A DNA stretch of 64,000 nucleotides from Halobacillus mangrovi. Lineage in GTDB: Bacteria; Bacillota; Bacilli; Bacillales; Halobacillaceae. How positions within the stretch are numbered: position 1 is the stretch's first letter; each line of letters opens with the position of its first letter. The position numbers were made by a program, and so were the translations under genes. Below are positions 18,930 through 27,906 of the stretch, in pieces. Below the pieces are notes generated by a model. The model was not told the DNA's origin and did not search any database. It saw nothing but the letters and a program-made list of their open reading frames with translations. The DNA lies in the NCBI RefSeq assembly GCF_002097535.1, contig NZ_CP020772.1, positions 2,542,001-2,606,000 of the forward strand, in the 5' to 3' direction.

Positions 18930-19709
18930 TCAATTGGTTAAAAGTCCTAACTTGTATATGGCGTTGACTAAACCGCCCTCACTAACATCATCGGTAATCA
19001 AATCACTGACGGATTTAGTCTCTTTTACGGCATTCCCCATTGCAACCCCCGTGCCGATCTCACGGATCATTTCAATATCGTTCAAACCATCTCCAAACGC
19101 ATAAGCGTCCTCGTTATTTAGGCCTGCCGCTTCAATCAGCTTTTTAATCCCTTCAGCTTTTGATCCACCACGAGGAAGTACATCACAAGAAAACTCATGC
19201 CAACGAATGTAATCGAATGCTTTATGGTTTCTTCGGTACTCCTCTATTTCATCTCCTTCACAAAAAATCAGGGATTGATAAATGTTTCTCCCTTTGAAAA
19301 AAGCTGTATCTTCTGGCGGATGGTCCAAATATAAAGAACCTAAGCTCTTTTCAATGTGTGAATGCTCAGGTGTCGATGCCTTCATTTCTTCGTGATCCAT
19401 AAACACCATAGGATGATTATTTGCTTCAGCATTAGAGTAAAGAGCCTCTAGTTCAGGCTCTGATAAAGGGTTTCTATATATCTCTTCCCCTTCAAACACA
19501 ACATACTGGCCATTAAAACTGACAAAGGAATCGATTCCAAGTTTCTCTCTTAATTCAGGGTACATAAACGGTGCTCTCCCAGTAGCAATGGCACAGTACA
19601 CCCCTGCGTCCTGCAAATCCTTTACAGTTTTTAATGTTGCCTCTGGAAGCCTTTTATCATGATCTAATAAAGTACCATCAATATCGAAAAATGCAATTTT
19701 TTTACTCAT
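18930..19709 (-). CDS. ykrA: Cof-type HAD phosphatase YkrA
   Basis: A 259-residue member of the Cof/IIB branch of HAD hydrolases, which dephosphorylate sugar phosphates or flavin-like metabolites. Motif I FFDIDGTLLD, motif II in AIATGR, the motif III lysine in GGSKAEGIKKL and motif IV FGDGLNDIEMI are intact, with a cap domain between II and III. Its location opposite def and next to rpoY-rnjA is the same as in B. subtilis. The physiological substrate is not known from the sequence. Confidence 0.85.
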   Translation of the reverse strand: MSKKIAFFDIDGTLLDHDKRLPEATLKTVKDLQDAGVYCAIATGRAPFMYPELREKLGIDSFVSFNGQYVVFEGEEIYRNPLSEPELEALYSNAEANNHPMVFMDHEEMKASTPEHSHIEKSLGSLYLDHPPEDTAFFKGRNIYQSLIFCEGDEIEEYRRNHKAFDYIRWHEFSCDVLPRGGSKAEGIKKLIEAAGLNNEDAYAFGDGLNDIEMIREIGTGVAMGNAVKETKSVSDLITDDVSEGGLVNAIYKLGLLTN

Positions 19710-19937
19710 AGCCTATCCTCCGTGATTTATTTTTATCTAACTATAATAGTTCTATGTACTATTTGGCTATACTGTAGCACGAGAGCATAGGTTTGAGAAG
19801 AAAAACACACGATAATAGTAAATTCTAATAGGTAAATGTTTCATTCTTTAAGAAACAGTATTATACTAGAGGTAACAGGGATTGGGCGGTTTAACGTTTT
19901 TGGCGCTTTTCTTCATCAGCGAAAGGAGATGGGCACA

Positions 19938-20009
19938 ATGATGAAGCGTCTTCGAAGAAAGCTTAGAAAACGTTGGAAAAAACTAATGAATCGTAAAACA
20001 TACGCATAA
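19938..20009 (+). CDS. Tiny, highly basic peptide (23 residues)
   Basis: A 23-codon frame with the ribosome site AAAGGAGATG 8-9 nt before its ATG. A plausible -10 (TATACT) lies about 65 nt upstream. The peptide starts with two Met and has [17 protein letters not shown], i.e. well over half Arg/Lys with one Trp; it would form a cationic amphipathic helix. It lies between ykrA (divergent) and rpoY-rnjA (same strand, about 125 nt further). I do not recognise a family. It might be an RNA- or membrane-binding peptide, a leader peptide for rpoY-rnjA, or chance; the ribosome site argues against chance. Confidence 0.5.
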   Translation: MMKRLRRKLRKRWKKLMNRKTYA

Positions 20010-20134
20010 GTCATGAATGCGGAACTTTTTACAGGGATGACTATCATTATCCTTACCATACGGCAAACAAACGTGCTATGATTGATGACAGGACAAGAAT
20101 GTGGAAATTATATCTAGTTAGGAGCGATAGAGTA

Positions 20135-20344
20135 ATGATATTCAAAGTACTATATCAGGAACTTGCACAAGAAGTTCCTGTGCGCGAACGTACACAGGCC
20201 ATGTACGTCGAAGCGGAAACCGAAAGAGAAGTTCGCAAAAAATTGGCCAATAAAGGATTTAATATCGAATATATCCAGGTGCTTAATGAGGATCACTTGG
20301 CATATGAACAACAATCCGAAGATTTCGCAGTGGAGAATCTATAA
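20135..20344 (+). CDS. rpoY: RNA polymerase epsilon subunit
   Basis: A 69-residue auxiliary RNA polymerase subunit (formerly YkzG, DUF1447) found in Firmicutes. It begins [20 protein letters not shown] and has the length and pattern of the family. The ATG at 20135 follows TTAGGAG; the frame extends to 20078, but that part is not conserved. It sits 3 nt upstream of rnjA, a conserved pair that joins RNA polymerase and RNA decay, and is probably co-transcribed with it. Confidence 0.92.
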   Translation: MIFKVLYQELAQEVPVRERTQAMYVEAETEREVRKKLANKGFNIEYIQVLNEDHLAYEQQSEDFAVENL

Positions 20345-20347
20345 CAC

Positions 20348-22015
20348 ATGAAATTCGTAAAAAATGACCAAACAGCTGTGTTCGCACTCGGCGGACTCGG
20401 TGAAATTGGAAAAAATACGTACGGTGTACAATTCCAAGACGAAATCATCCTCATTGATGCCGGTATTAAGTTCCCGGAAGACGAACTGTTAGGAATCGAC
20501 TATGTCATTCCGGACTATACCTACCTGGTACAAAACCAAGATAAAATTAAAGGGCTTTTTATCACGCATGGTCACGAAGACCACATCGGTGGAATCCCTT
20601 ACTTGCTACGTGAAATCAACATTCCAATTTACGCTGGAAAGCTGGCAGCTGGCCTGCTTCGTAATAAACTGGATGAACATGGATTGTTACGTAATACAAA
20701 GATGCACACCATCCAAGAAGATGATGTCATTAAATTCCGTAAAACATCTGTGTCTTTCTTCCGTACGACGCATAGTATTCCAGACTCTTACGGAATCGTA
20801 GTAAAAACACCTCCTGGCAATATCGTACACACAGGAGACTTTAAATTTGATTTCACCCCTGTTGGAGAACCAGCCGACTTAGCCAAAATGGCTGAGATTG
20901 GAAAAGAAGGAGTTCTCGCTCTGTTATCAGATAGTACAAACAGTGAAGTTCCTGGCTTCACGAAGTCCGAGCGTGTGGTCGGACAAAGTATTCATGACAT
21001 CTTTTCACGCGTTGATGGCCGATTAATTTTTGCTACCTTTGCTTCAAATATTCACCGTCTGCAACAAGTCGTTGAAGCAGCTGTGAAGTATGGCAGAAAA
21101 GTTGCGGTGTTTGGTCGGAGTATGGAAGCATCAATTTCTATTGGTCAGGAACTCGGTTATATCCGCGCTCCTAAAGATACGTTCATTGATGCACAGCAGA
21201 TCAATCGTCTGCCTGCCAATGAAGTGACGATCCTTTGTACTGGTTCTCAAGGTGAACCGATGGCGGCTCTCTCCAGAATCGCCAATGGAACTCACCGTCA
21301 GATCCAAATTCAGCCTGGTGACACCGTTGTGTTCTCGTCTTCCCCAATCCCTGGAAACACAATTAGTGTCAGCCGCACAATTAACAAACTATATCGTGCA
21401 GGAGCAGAAGTCATTCACGGCCCATTGAACGACATTCATACTTCCGGTCACGGTAGTCAAGAAGAAATGAAATTGATGCTACGCTTAATCCAACCTAGAT
21501 TCTTCATGCCTATTCACGGTGAATACCGTATGTTGAAAGAGCATGCGAACTTGAGCCACGATTGCGGCTTACAGCCTGAAGATTGCTTCGTCATGGATAA
21601 TGGAGATGTATTAGCTCTAGGTAAGGACGAAGCGATGGTTGCTGGTAAAATCCCTTCTGGTTCTGTTTACGTGGATGGAAGCGGTATTGGCGATATCGGA
21701 AACATCGTGTTGAGAGACCGACGTATTCTATCTGAAGAAGGGCTTGTTATTGTAGTGGTAAGCATTAATATGAAAGAATTTAAGATCGCATCAGGTCCAG
21801 ATATCATCTCTCGCGGATTCGTATACATGAGAGAGTCTGAAGACTTGATTAAAGAAGCTCAAAAGCTGGTTAGCTCCCATGTTGAAAAAGTGATGGAGCG
21901 CCGTACTACCCAATGGTCCGAAATTAAGAACGAGATTACGGATACGATTGCACCATTCTTATTTGAAAAAACAAAACGTCGTCCAATGATCCTTCCGATC
22001 ATTATGGAAGTGTAA
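20348..22015 (+). CDS. rnjA: Ribonuclease J1
   Basis: 5'-3' exo- and endoribonuclease of the metallo-beta-lactamase/beta-CASP family, central to mRNA decay and rRNA maturation in Bacillus. The 555-residue chain has the zinc motif HGHEDHIGG at residues 74-82, further ligands in TTHSIPDS and HTGDFKFD, the beta-CASP region with [13 protein letters not shown] and the HGEYRML segment, then a C-terminal domain. Length equals B. subtilis RnjA. rpoY is directly upstream. In B. subtilis SR1P-bound GapA associates with this enzyme, and SR1P is encoded at the left of this window. Confidence 0.96.
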   Translation: MKFVKNDQTAVFALGGLGEIGKNTYGVQFQDEIILIDAGIKFPEDELLGIDYVIPDYTYLVQNQDKIKGLFITHGHEDHIGGIPYLLREINIPIYAGKLAAGLLRNKLDEHGLLRNTKMHTIQEDDVIKFRKTSVSFFRTTHSIPDSYGIVVKTPPGNIVHTGDFKFDFTPVGEPADLAKMAEIGKEGVLALLSDSTNSEVPGFTKSERVVGQSIHDIFSRVDGRLIFATFASNIHRLQQVVEAAVKYGRKVAVFGRSMEASISIGQELGYIRAPKDTFIDAQQINRLPANEVTILCTGSQGEPMAALSRIANGTHRQIQIQPGDTVVFSSSPIPGNTISVSRTINKLYRAGAEVIHGPLNDIHTSGHGSQEEMKLMLRLIQPRFFMPIHGEYRMLKEHANLSHDCGLQPEDCFVMDNGDVLALGKDEAMVAGKIPSGSVYVDGSGIGDIGNIVLRDRRILSEEGLVIVVVSINMKEFKIASGPDIISRGFVYMRESEDLIKEAQKLVSSHVEKVMERRTTQWSEIKNEITDTIAPFLFEKTKRRPMILPIIMEV

Positions 22016-22022
22016 CCATTGC

Positions 22023-22053
22023 AAAAACCCCGCTGATGTTCAGCGGGGTTTTT
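22023..22053. terminator. Bidirectional terminator between rnjA and pyruvate oxidase gene
   Basis: A 14-bp perfect stem (AAAAACCCCGCTGA / TCAGCGGGGTTTTT) with a 3-nt loop, between convergent genes. Confidence 0.93.
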
Positions 22054-22072
22054 CATATGCAAAGCTATCCTT

Positions 22073-23797
22073 TTAAGTTAATCGTTTTATGGCTTTCTTC
22101 ATGTCAGGTAAATCAAGTGTTCCTGTTTCAAAGAAATTTTTAACGATGTATTTTGAAAAGTTTACGGCAGATTGATAATCAATATGACCTGGCAACGGCG
22201 CTTGATCTTCAATGACAACATCAATGATTACCGGTTTTTTTGATACGAAGGCCTGCTCCATCTTTGGTCCGAGTTCTTCGTAACTTTCAATTCGGTACCC
22301 TTCTCCTCCACAGGCTTCAGCAAATTTTGCAAAATCCATATCCCCGAGGTTCGTCATATAATTAACATGTCCCATCTGCTCTTGCTCGTACTTGATCATA
22401 CCAATTTTACTATTGTTTAATATAATCATCTTGATCGGCAAATCATATTTGACCGCAGTGACAAAATCGTGCATGACCATGGTGAAGCCTCCATCGCCTG
22501 CGACCCCAATGACTTGCTTATCCGGATATGCCTGTTGTGCAGCAATTGCTCCTGGTAACCCGCTCCCCATTGTGGCAAGCCATCCAGAAATGATAAATTT
22601 TTGATCAACCAAAGGCAAAAAGCGAGTCAACCATACGGTAACATTTCCGACATCACCTGAGATGACTGCCCCAGGCTGCATGTGTTTCTCTAACTCGTAC
22701 ATGACTTGAGGAGCGTGTAGAGGATCCTCCGTCGAACGTTTCTCTTCTTGGACAGCGACACGCCAATTGTTCATTTTTTCCTGGTAATCATTTAAGTAAG
22801 CGCGTTCTTCTACTGGATTAATCAGTTCAGTAAGGGCCGTTAGCGTTTCCTTCGCATTTCCTGCAAGTCCCAATTCAATTGGATAATACTTACCAAGATT
22901 TTCTGGGCGATAATCGACTTGAATAGCTTTCACGTGATCTGGCAAGAAATCACGGTAAGGAAACTGTGTACCAATCAAAATAAGTAGATCAGTCTCCTTC
23001 ACAGCATGATAGGCGGGCTTTGTTCCGATTTGCCCATGCTGTCCAAGACAATAAGGATGATTATCAGGGATGATTCCTTTTGCAAGTAAACTCAGTACTA
23101 TAGGAGCCTTTATCGCTTCAGCAAAGTTGATCAGCTCATCCCGGGAATCCATTGTTCCTTTCCCTGCTAAGATGAGTGGCTTTTCTGCCTGATCGATCAA
23201 TTCTTTCGCTTCCATCATATGAACTGTCTTAGGTACCATATCAGGCTTGTAATAACCTCTTGATGTTAATCTGACATCTCCTTTTTGCTTTTTATCGAAA
23301 AGGTCATCAGGGACAATTAGAACAGATACACCACTATGAGCATATGCTTCTCTTATAGCTTGGTCTAGAAGATCAGGCAGCTGAGCTTCCGTTTCTGCAC
23401 GCTTATTGAAAACTGCTACGTCATCGAACATTCGCTCTAAATTGATTTCCTGAAAAGCCTCTGTCCCTACTTCATCCGAATGAACTTGACCAACGAGAGC
23501 TAAGACAGGCGCTTTATCTGCTTTTGCATCATACAATCCGTTCATCAAGTGAACAGCTCCAGGTCCTGCGATTGATAAGCATACCCCGAGTTTTCCAGTA
23601 AGTTTAGCATACGAAGCAGCTGCAAGAGCCCCTACCTCTTCATGTCGAACCTGAATAAACGATATATCCTCTTGCCGTTTTCTTAAATCATCGATTAGTT
23701 CGTTTATAGAATCTCCTGGCATTCCGTAAATATGGTCAACTCCCCAATCCACTAGTTGCTGGGCCATTACATCTCCTGTTCGCTTTTCATTAAACAT
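22073..23797 (-). CDS. ydaP: Thiamine diphosphate-dependent pyruvate oxidase-like enzyme
   Basis: A 574-residue three-domain ThDP enzyme (Pyr, central FAD/rossmann-like, PP domains). The N-terminal RHEEVGALAAASYAKLTG contains the activating glutamate, and the C-terminal VAGDGGFTMVMHDF to NNSKIG segment binds ThDP and Mg. The chain resembles B. subtilis YdaP and the PoxB/SpxB pyruvate oxidases, which turn pyruvate to acetate or acetyl phosphate at the membrane or with oxygen. ATG 23797 is preferred because AAAGGA abuts an earlier ATG at 23806 without spacing; it also gives the same 574 residues I recall for YdaP. An acetolactate synthase role is less likely, as no small subunit is near. Confidence 0.82.
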   Translation of the reverse strand: MFNEKRTGDVMAQQLVDWGVDHIYGMPGDSINELIDDLRKRQEDISFIQVRHEEVGALAAASYAKLTGKLGVCLSIAGPGAVHLMNGLYDAKADKAPVLALVGQVHSDEVGTEAFQEINLERMFDDVAVFNKRAETEAQLPDLLDQAIREAYAHSGVSVLIVPDDLFDKKQKGDVRLTSRGYYKPDMVPKTVHMMEAKELIDQAEKPLILAGKGTMDSRDELINFAEAIKAPIVLSLLAKGIIPDNHPYCLGQHGQIGTKPAYHAVKETDLLILIGTQFPYRDFLPDHVKAIQVDYRPENLGKYYPIELGLAGNAKETLTALTELINPVEERAYLNDYQEKMNNWRVAVQEEKRSTEDPLHAPQVMYELEKHMQPGAVISGDVGNVTVWLTRFLPLVDQKFIISGWLATMGSGLPGAIAAQQAYPDKQVIGVAGDGGFTMVMHDFVTAVKYDLPIKMIILNNSKIGMIKYEQEQMGHVNYMTNLGDMDFAKFAEACGGEGYRIESYEELGPKMEQAFVSKKPVIIDVVIEDQAPLPGHIDYQSAVNFSKYIVKNFFETGTLDLPDMKKAIKRLT

Positions 23798-23961
23798 TAG
23801 GCTCATCCTTTCACATTCACTGGTCTATTGTATTAGTCTTTAGCTATCTCTATTTCCGTTATTCAATAAATGTAAACTAAATGAGTGAGCTGGGTGCTGA
23901 GCTAATGTTAATCATTCATTCAAATTAGAGAAATCTATTCTTCCATATAAGCCTCCTTTTC

Positions 23962-24415
23962 CAGAAGACTTGATTTCGAGATAATAGCTTTGTTTAGATG
24001 GGGCTATTTCCGTCACCTAGTCATCTGGAGAGGTGGTCGGGGAACTGGCGAGCCTCCTCGCTCGCTGCGCTCTCTGTGAGGTCTCGCCTAAGTCCTTCTC
24101 CCGCGGGAGTCTCGCCGTTTTCCATCCAACCCATCTATAGTGTAAGGAACGGCCCCATTTAACAGGAGTAAGGAAGCTCTGATTTCCAAAATTACAGATG
24201 GGTTTTCGATAACAATAACGTTTCCGTTCCTCCCAACAGCGGTAAGGAGGTCCGAGAATTCGCGAGACTCCTGTGGGATGAACATGATAGGTGAGACCCC
24301 GGAGAGCTTTAGCTCGAGGAGGCTTAGCCCATGCTCACGGAAAGCGAGTGATTTCTCGGACCTCCAAATTCTACTTTGGGCAACGGAAAGCTCACAGTAC
24401 CTCGAAATCGAGTAT
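23962..24415. repeat. Long palindromic intergenic element, copy A
   Basis: A non-coding block of about 454 bp. Its outer ends are inverted copies of a motif (CTTGATTTCGAGATA at the left; CTCGATTTCGAGGTA read on the minus strand at the right). Inside are two large palindromes: 24020-24125 (GTCGGGGAACTGGCGAGCC to GGGAGTCTCGCCGTTTTCC) and 24236-24365 (GGAGGTCCGAGAA to TTCTCGGACCTCC). A spacer with CGTTTCCGTTCC lies between. The left end is the reverse complement of the right end of copy B (47791-48460). No transposase or credible reading frame is present. Confidence 0.75.
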
Positions 24416-24486
24416 TCAACTATTCTGCTATATAGTTGAATAAATCATTCTGCAAGTTTTTAACACTCATTATATAAATAAAAAAC

Positions 24487-24505
24487 CCCTACCTGAACGG
24501 CAGGG
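24487..24505 (-). terminator. Terminator of ktrC
   Basis: Stem CCCTACC / GGCAGGG (one wobble on the minus strand) with a 5-nt loop and T residues after it on the minus strand, 7 nt beyond the ktrC stop. Confidence 0.7.
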
Positions 24506-24511
24506 ATTTTG

Positions 24512-25177
24512 TCAGTCTTCAACCACTAAGTTTTTCTCGAAACGACTAATATCTTTATCGGCTCCAATTACAATTAGAATATCACTTTCACGGATTTCTT
24601 CTGTAGCCATTGGAGAAACGATGACGTCTTTTTTCCGCTTAATCGCTACGACGTTACATCCGTATTGAGCACGGATATCGAGGTCGACAAGCGTGCGGCC
24701 GCTCATTTTACTTCCGGCTTTTACCTCAACTACACTGTGATCATCGGATAACTCGATATAGTCCAAAATGTTGTTAGAAATAATATTATGAGCAATTCGC
24801 TTTCCCATATCTCGCTCAGGGTGTACAACGTGATCGGCTCCGATTTTATTTAGAATCTTTTCATGATAATCATTTTGTGCTTTTACAGTAATCGTTTTAA
24901 TGCCCAATTCCTTTAGCATCAAGGTTGTCAGCATGCTGGCCTGAATGTTATCACCAATAGCAACAATTACGTGATCGATATTTCTTAACCCCAGCTCTCT
25001 CAACACACTTTCATCTGTAGAATCAGCGATCACTGCATGAGCGGCGATATCACGATATTCGTTAACTTTATCCTCATCGAGATCTAAGGCAAGAACTTCC
25101 ATACCTTCTCTACTAAGTTCTCTGCAAATGCTGCCCCCAAAACGGCCTAGCCCTATGACGGCGAATTCTTTTTTCAT
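24512..25177 (-). CDS. ktrC: Potassium uptake regulator KtrC (RCK domain)
   Basis: Cytosolic gating subunit of a Ktr potassium channel. The 221-residue protein has an RCK_N nucleotide-binding fold with VIGLGRFGGSIC and the acidic end of beta-2 (LDLDEDK), then an RCK_C domain (from about residue 135) that binds c-di-AMP in B. subtilis. The ATG at 25177 follows GGAGG by 9 nt and gives the same length as B. subtilis KtrC. No ktrD membrane subunit is linked, as in B. subtilis. Together with darB in this window it points to c-di-AMP control of potassium. Confidence 0.94.
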   Translation of the reverse strand: MKKEFAVIGLGRFGGSICRELSREGMEVLALDLDEDKVNEYRDIAAHAVIADSTDESVLRELGLRNIDHVIVAIGDNIQASMLTTLMLKELGIKTITVKAQNDYHEKILNKIGADHVVHPERDMGKRIAHNIISNNILDYIELSDDHSVVEVKAGSKMSGRTLVDLDIRAQYGCNVVAIKRKKDVIVSPMATEEIRESDILIVIGADKDISRFEKNLVVED

Positions 25178-25251
25178 GTGGCATATCCTCCATCTTCTCA
25201 CTGAAAATCTAGGTTTATTTTATCATAGAACGCTTGATAAAACACAAAAAG

Positions 25252-25273
25252 CAGAGAAGAAGAATCTTCTCTA
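25252..25273 (-). terminator. Terminator of cydAB
   Basis: Stem AGAGAAGA / TCTTCTCT with a 4-nt loop, then a T run on the minus strand. It includes the cydB stop codon. Confidence 0.75.
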
Positions 25274-26284
25274 CTTTTTACCTTTTACATAATCTGCATC
25301 GAACAAAAACATTCTCATCAATAAAACGAGAGATGGGATGAGTAACAGCAAACCGGCGATGAATACGACGATTAGAGCAATTGCCATAGTTTCATTCGTT
25401 ACGCCGCTTGAAAGAGTGACATATGGATTAAGAAGGTAAGGCAAATGCGAAGCCCCATATCCAAAGAACGCAACAAGGAATTGGAACATAACTGCAATGA
25501 ATGCCCATCCATAGTTTTTCCCTTGATAAACTAAGAAAACAGCAACCATAAAGAAGGCAACTGAAATCCCAAATACCCACCAAAGATCAATAGCACGTTG
25601 ATAATGCTCGGGATTCTGCTGACTCAATGCAATAAAAGTAGTTAAACTTGCAATAATGGTTGGTGAGCTCCAGAAAAGCGCATACTTTCTTACTAAATCT
25701 AATGCTGGCTGATCACCAGCTCGATCAGCATAATAAGTTAAAAACATCGAACTAATGTAAAGGACAGAAACAATAGCTAAGAAGACTACGCTCCAAGAGT
25801 AAGGGCTCGTCAACAATTCTCCTGAAAGCAGGTGAACTCCTGTTTCGGTCTCTTCAATAAACCCACCTTCTGAAATCGTCAGCGCGGTTGAAAGTGAAGC
25901 TGGTATAAGGAGTCCCGTCGCTCCATAAAAGAACATATAGACGAGGTTATCTTTAGATCCATAGCTTTCAAATGCATAGAAGGACCCGCGAATCGCTATC
26001 AGAACGATGGCAATACTTCCAGGAATAAGTAACGACTGGCCAAAATAATAGGCCATATCCGGAAAGAACCCGACCAATCCAACAAAGAAAAATACAAAGA
26101 AGACATTAGTAACTTCCCACACGGGAGACAAATACCTTGAAATTAACTGGTTAATGATATGATCTTTTTTTGTCGCCTTTGCATAAAAGGCAAAGAATCC
26201 AGCCCCGAAGTCAATCGAGGCGACAATCAAGTATCCATATAGAAAGATCCATAGTACCGTAATTCCAATTAATTCGTAGCTCAT
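25271..26284 (-). CDS. cydB: Cytochrome bd ubiquinol oxidase, subunit II
   Basis: A 337-residue membrane protein with eight to nine hydrophobic segments, partner of CydA in the bd-type terminal oxidase that reduces oxygen with quinol. Family traits are the start YELIGITVLWIFLYGYLIVASIDFGAG and SRYLSPVWEVTNVFFVFFFVG. It begins 2 nt after cydA stops. No cydC/cydD assembly exporter is directly attached; the ABC pair next door (yknUV) is of another family. Confidence 0.9.
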   Translation of the reverse strand: MSYELIGITVLWIFLYGYLIVASIDFGAGFFAFYAKATKKDHIINQLISRYLSPVWEVTNVFFVFFFVGLVGFFPDMAYYFGQSLLIPGSIAIVLIAIRGSFYAFESYGSKDNLVYMFFYGATGLLIPASLSTALTISEGGFIEETETGVHLLSGELLTSPYSWSVVFLAIVSVLYISSMFLTYYADRAGDQPALDLVRKYALFWSSPTIIASLTTFIALSQQNPEHYQRAIDLWWVFGISVAFFMVAVFLVYQGKNYGWAFIAVMFQFLVAFFGYGASHLPYLLNPYVTLSSGVTNETMAIALIVVFIAGLLLLIPSLVLLMRMFLFDADYVKGKK

Positions 26285-26286
26285 AA

Positions 26287-27642
26287 TCAGTCATCCTCCT
26301 TCGTCGCTGCTACTTGAGGATAACGGTGCTCGAGTTCAAGCTCTGCTGGATTATTTTTGAACATTTTTCTAAGAACAACGATACACCCTACGGCTAAAAC
26401 AGCATACAAGGCTACAAAAAGAATAAACATCCAATCGACATGTGGAGATGTCGTCGACCCTTCGAACACAGTCATGAACCCTCTTAATATCCACGGCTGG
26501 CGGCCAACTTCAGCAAAGACCCAGCCAAATTCAATGGCCAGCATCGATAAAGGCCCACCTGCGGCAATCCCCCATAATAACAGCGGGTGATGTTCATTCC
26601 ATTTCTTCACTTTCCAAAACACAATATACAAGAGGGAAATTCCAAGCGTGAAGAAACCAATAGAAACCATTAAATCAAACATATAGTGAATCCAAAGCGG
26701 CGGCCTCTCATCCTCTGGAGTTTCTTCAAGCCCAGTCACTTCAGCATTGAAGTCTCCGTGGGCGAGAAAGCTGAGCGCATTTGGAATACGGATAGCATTT
26801 TCAACTTCGTTGTCTTCATTCAGCGTTCCGAATACGATTAAATCAGCCTTGTCTTCCGTTTCAAAGTGCCATTCCCCTGCCGCTAGTTTCTCTGGCTGAT
26901 GTTCAGCTAGGAATTTAGCAGAAAGATCACCAGCGATGGCTGTCATGATCGCAAAGATAAACGTAGCTATTACTGTCAATTTTAAAGCCTTTTTGTGGTA
27001 TTGAGATCCTTTTTTCATAAGAATGAAAAAGGCTGCAATGGCCGCTAAAACAGCAGCAGCCGTCAAATAAGAGGATGAGATGACGTGAAAAACTTTCGTC
27101 GGTGTAGCTGGGTTGAACATGGCTTGTAAAGGATTAATGGACGTGACATTTCCATCTTCTAATTTGAATCCTTGGGGCGTGTTCATAAACGCATTTACTG
27201 TTGTAATGAAAAAGGCAGACATCGTACCGCCAATGACCACTGGAATGGATAACAGCCAGTGGTAAATTGGATTCTTAAATCTGTCCCATGTGTACAAGTA
27301 TGCTCCTAAGAAGATGGCCTCAAAGAAGAAAGCAAAGGTCTCCATAAAGAGCGGTAGTGCGATAATATTTCCAGCTAACTGCATAAAACTCGGCCATAAT
27401 AAAGACAGCTGTAAACCGATGGCCGTACCTGTCACCACCCCTACGGCTACAGTAATGGTGTACCCTCTCGTCCAGCGTCGAGCAAGTAATGTGTAGTGCG
27501 GATCTTTTTTCTTTATACCAATGAACTCTGCAATGGAAACCATCACAGGGACTCCTACGCCAATTGTTGCAAATATAGCGTGAAAGAGCAGCGTCAAAGA
27601 AGTCAGCATTCGACTCAACGTTGCACTATCTAATTCAAACAT
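26287..27642 (-). CDS. cydA: Cytochrome bd ubiquinol oxidase, subunit I
   Basis: Haem-bearing subunit of the bd oxidase, 451 residues and about nine membrane segments. The haem ligand histidine is in LTLLFHAIFATIG near the N-terminus. The proton/oxygen channel residues occur in LPLFMETFAFFFEA, and the GRQPW motif in EVGRQPWILRG is complete. The connecting Q-loop is short, as in the YthA/CbdA-type enzymes of Bacillus and Geobacillus, so this may be that branch rather than B. subtilis CydA. ATG 27642 follows GAGGGGG by 6 nt; an extension to 27660 is unsupported. A perfect Rex site lies about 100 nt upstream, implying induction when NADH is high or oxygen is scarce. Confidence 0.9.
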   Translation of the reverse strand: MFELDSATLSRMLTSLTLLFHAIFATIGVGVPVMVSIAEFIGIKKKDPHYTLLARRWTRGYTITVAVGVVTGTAIGLQLSLLWPSFMQLAGNIIALPLFMETFAFFFEAIFLGAYLYTWDRFKNPIYHWLLSIPVVIGGTMSAFFITTVNAFMNTPQGFKLEDGNVTSINPLQAMFNPATPTKVFHVISSSYLTAAAVLAAIAAFFILMKKGSQYHKKALKLTVIATFIFAIMTAIAGDLSAKFLAEHQPEKLAAGEWHFETEDKADLIVFGTLNEDNEVENAIRIPNALSFLAHGDFNAEVTGLEETPEDERPPLWIHYMFDLMVSIGFFTLGISLLYIVFWKVKKWNEHHPLLLWGIAAGGPLSMLAIEFGWVFAEVGRQPWILRGFMTVFEGSTTSPHVDWMFILFVALYAVLAVGCIVVLRKMFKNNPAELELEHRYPQVAATKEDD

Positions 27643-27740
27643 TATTTTCCCCCTCACCACTTAAGGTCTATAAAAAAATATCGTCTACTTCACAGTATAA
27701 ATGGTAGAAAAGATCTATGGTGAAGATGTTCATGACTATT

Positions 27741-27758
27741 TTGTGACAAACTTCACAA
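27741..27758. promoter_or_regulatory. Rex operator of cydAB
   Basis: TTGTGACAAACTTCACAA is an inverted repeat (TTGTGA, 6 nt, TCACAA) that fits the Rex consensus of Gram-positive bacteria. Rex releases DNA when the NADH/NAD ratio rises and controls cyd genes in B. subtilis. A further half-site (TTTGTGAA) lies near 27788. Confidence 0.85.
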
Positions 27759-27873
27759 TCTATATAATTTACAACTATCATATCTTATTTGTGAAAAACT
27801 GGCGAAGAATATGCCTGACTCCTTTCCCTTTTCCCTTTCTTACATATGAGTTAACTTTAAATCGAACATTAAA

Positions 27874-27900
27874 AAGAGACACCGGAGTACGGTGTCTCTT
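27874..27900 (-). terminator. Terminator of yknUV
   Basis: An 11-bp perfect stem AAGAGACACCG / CGGTGTCTCTT with a 5-nt loop, at the 3' end of the second ABC gene. It separates it from the divergent cydA control region. Confidence 0.85.
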
Positions 27901-27906
27901 CTAACT

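Noticed and set aside
24088..24285. Open frame of 65 codons inside element copy A
   Set aside because: It spans palindromic DNA, has no ribosome site and no recognisable protein pattern.
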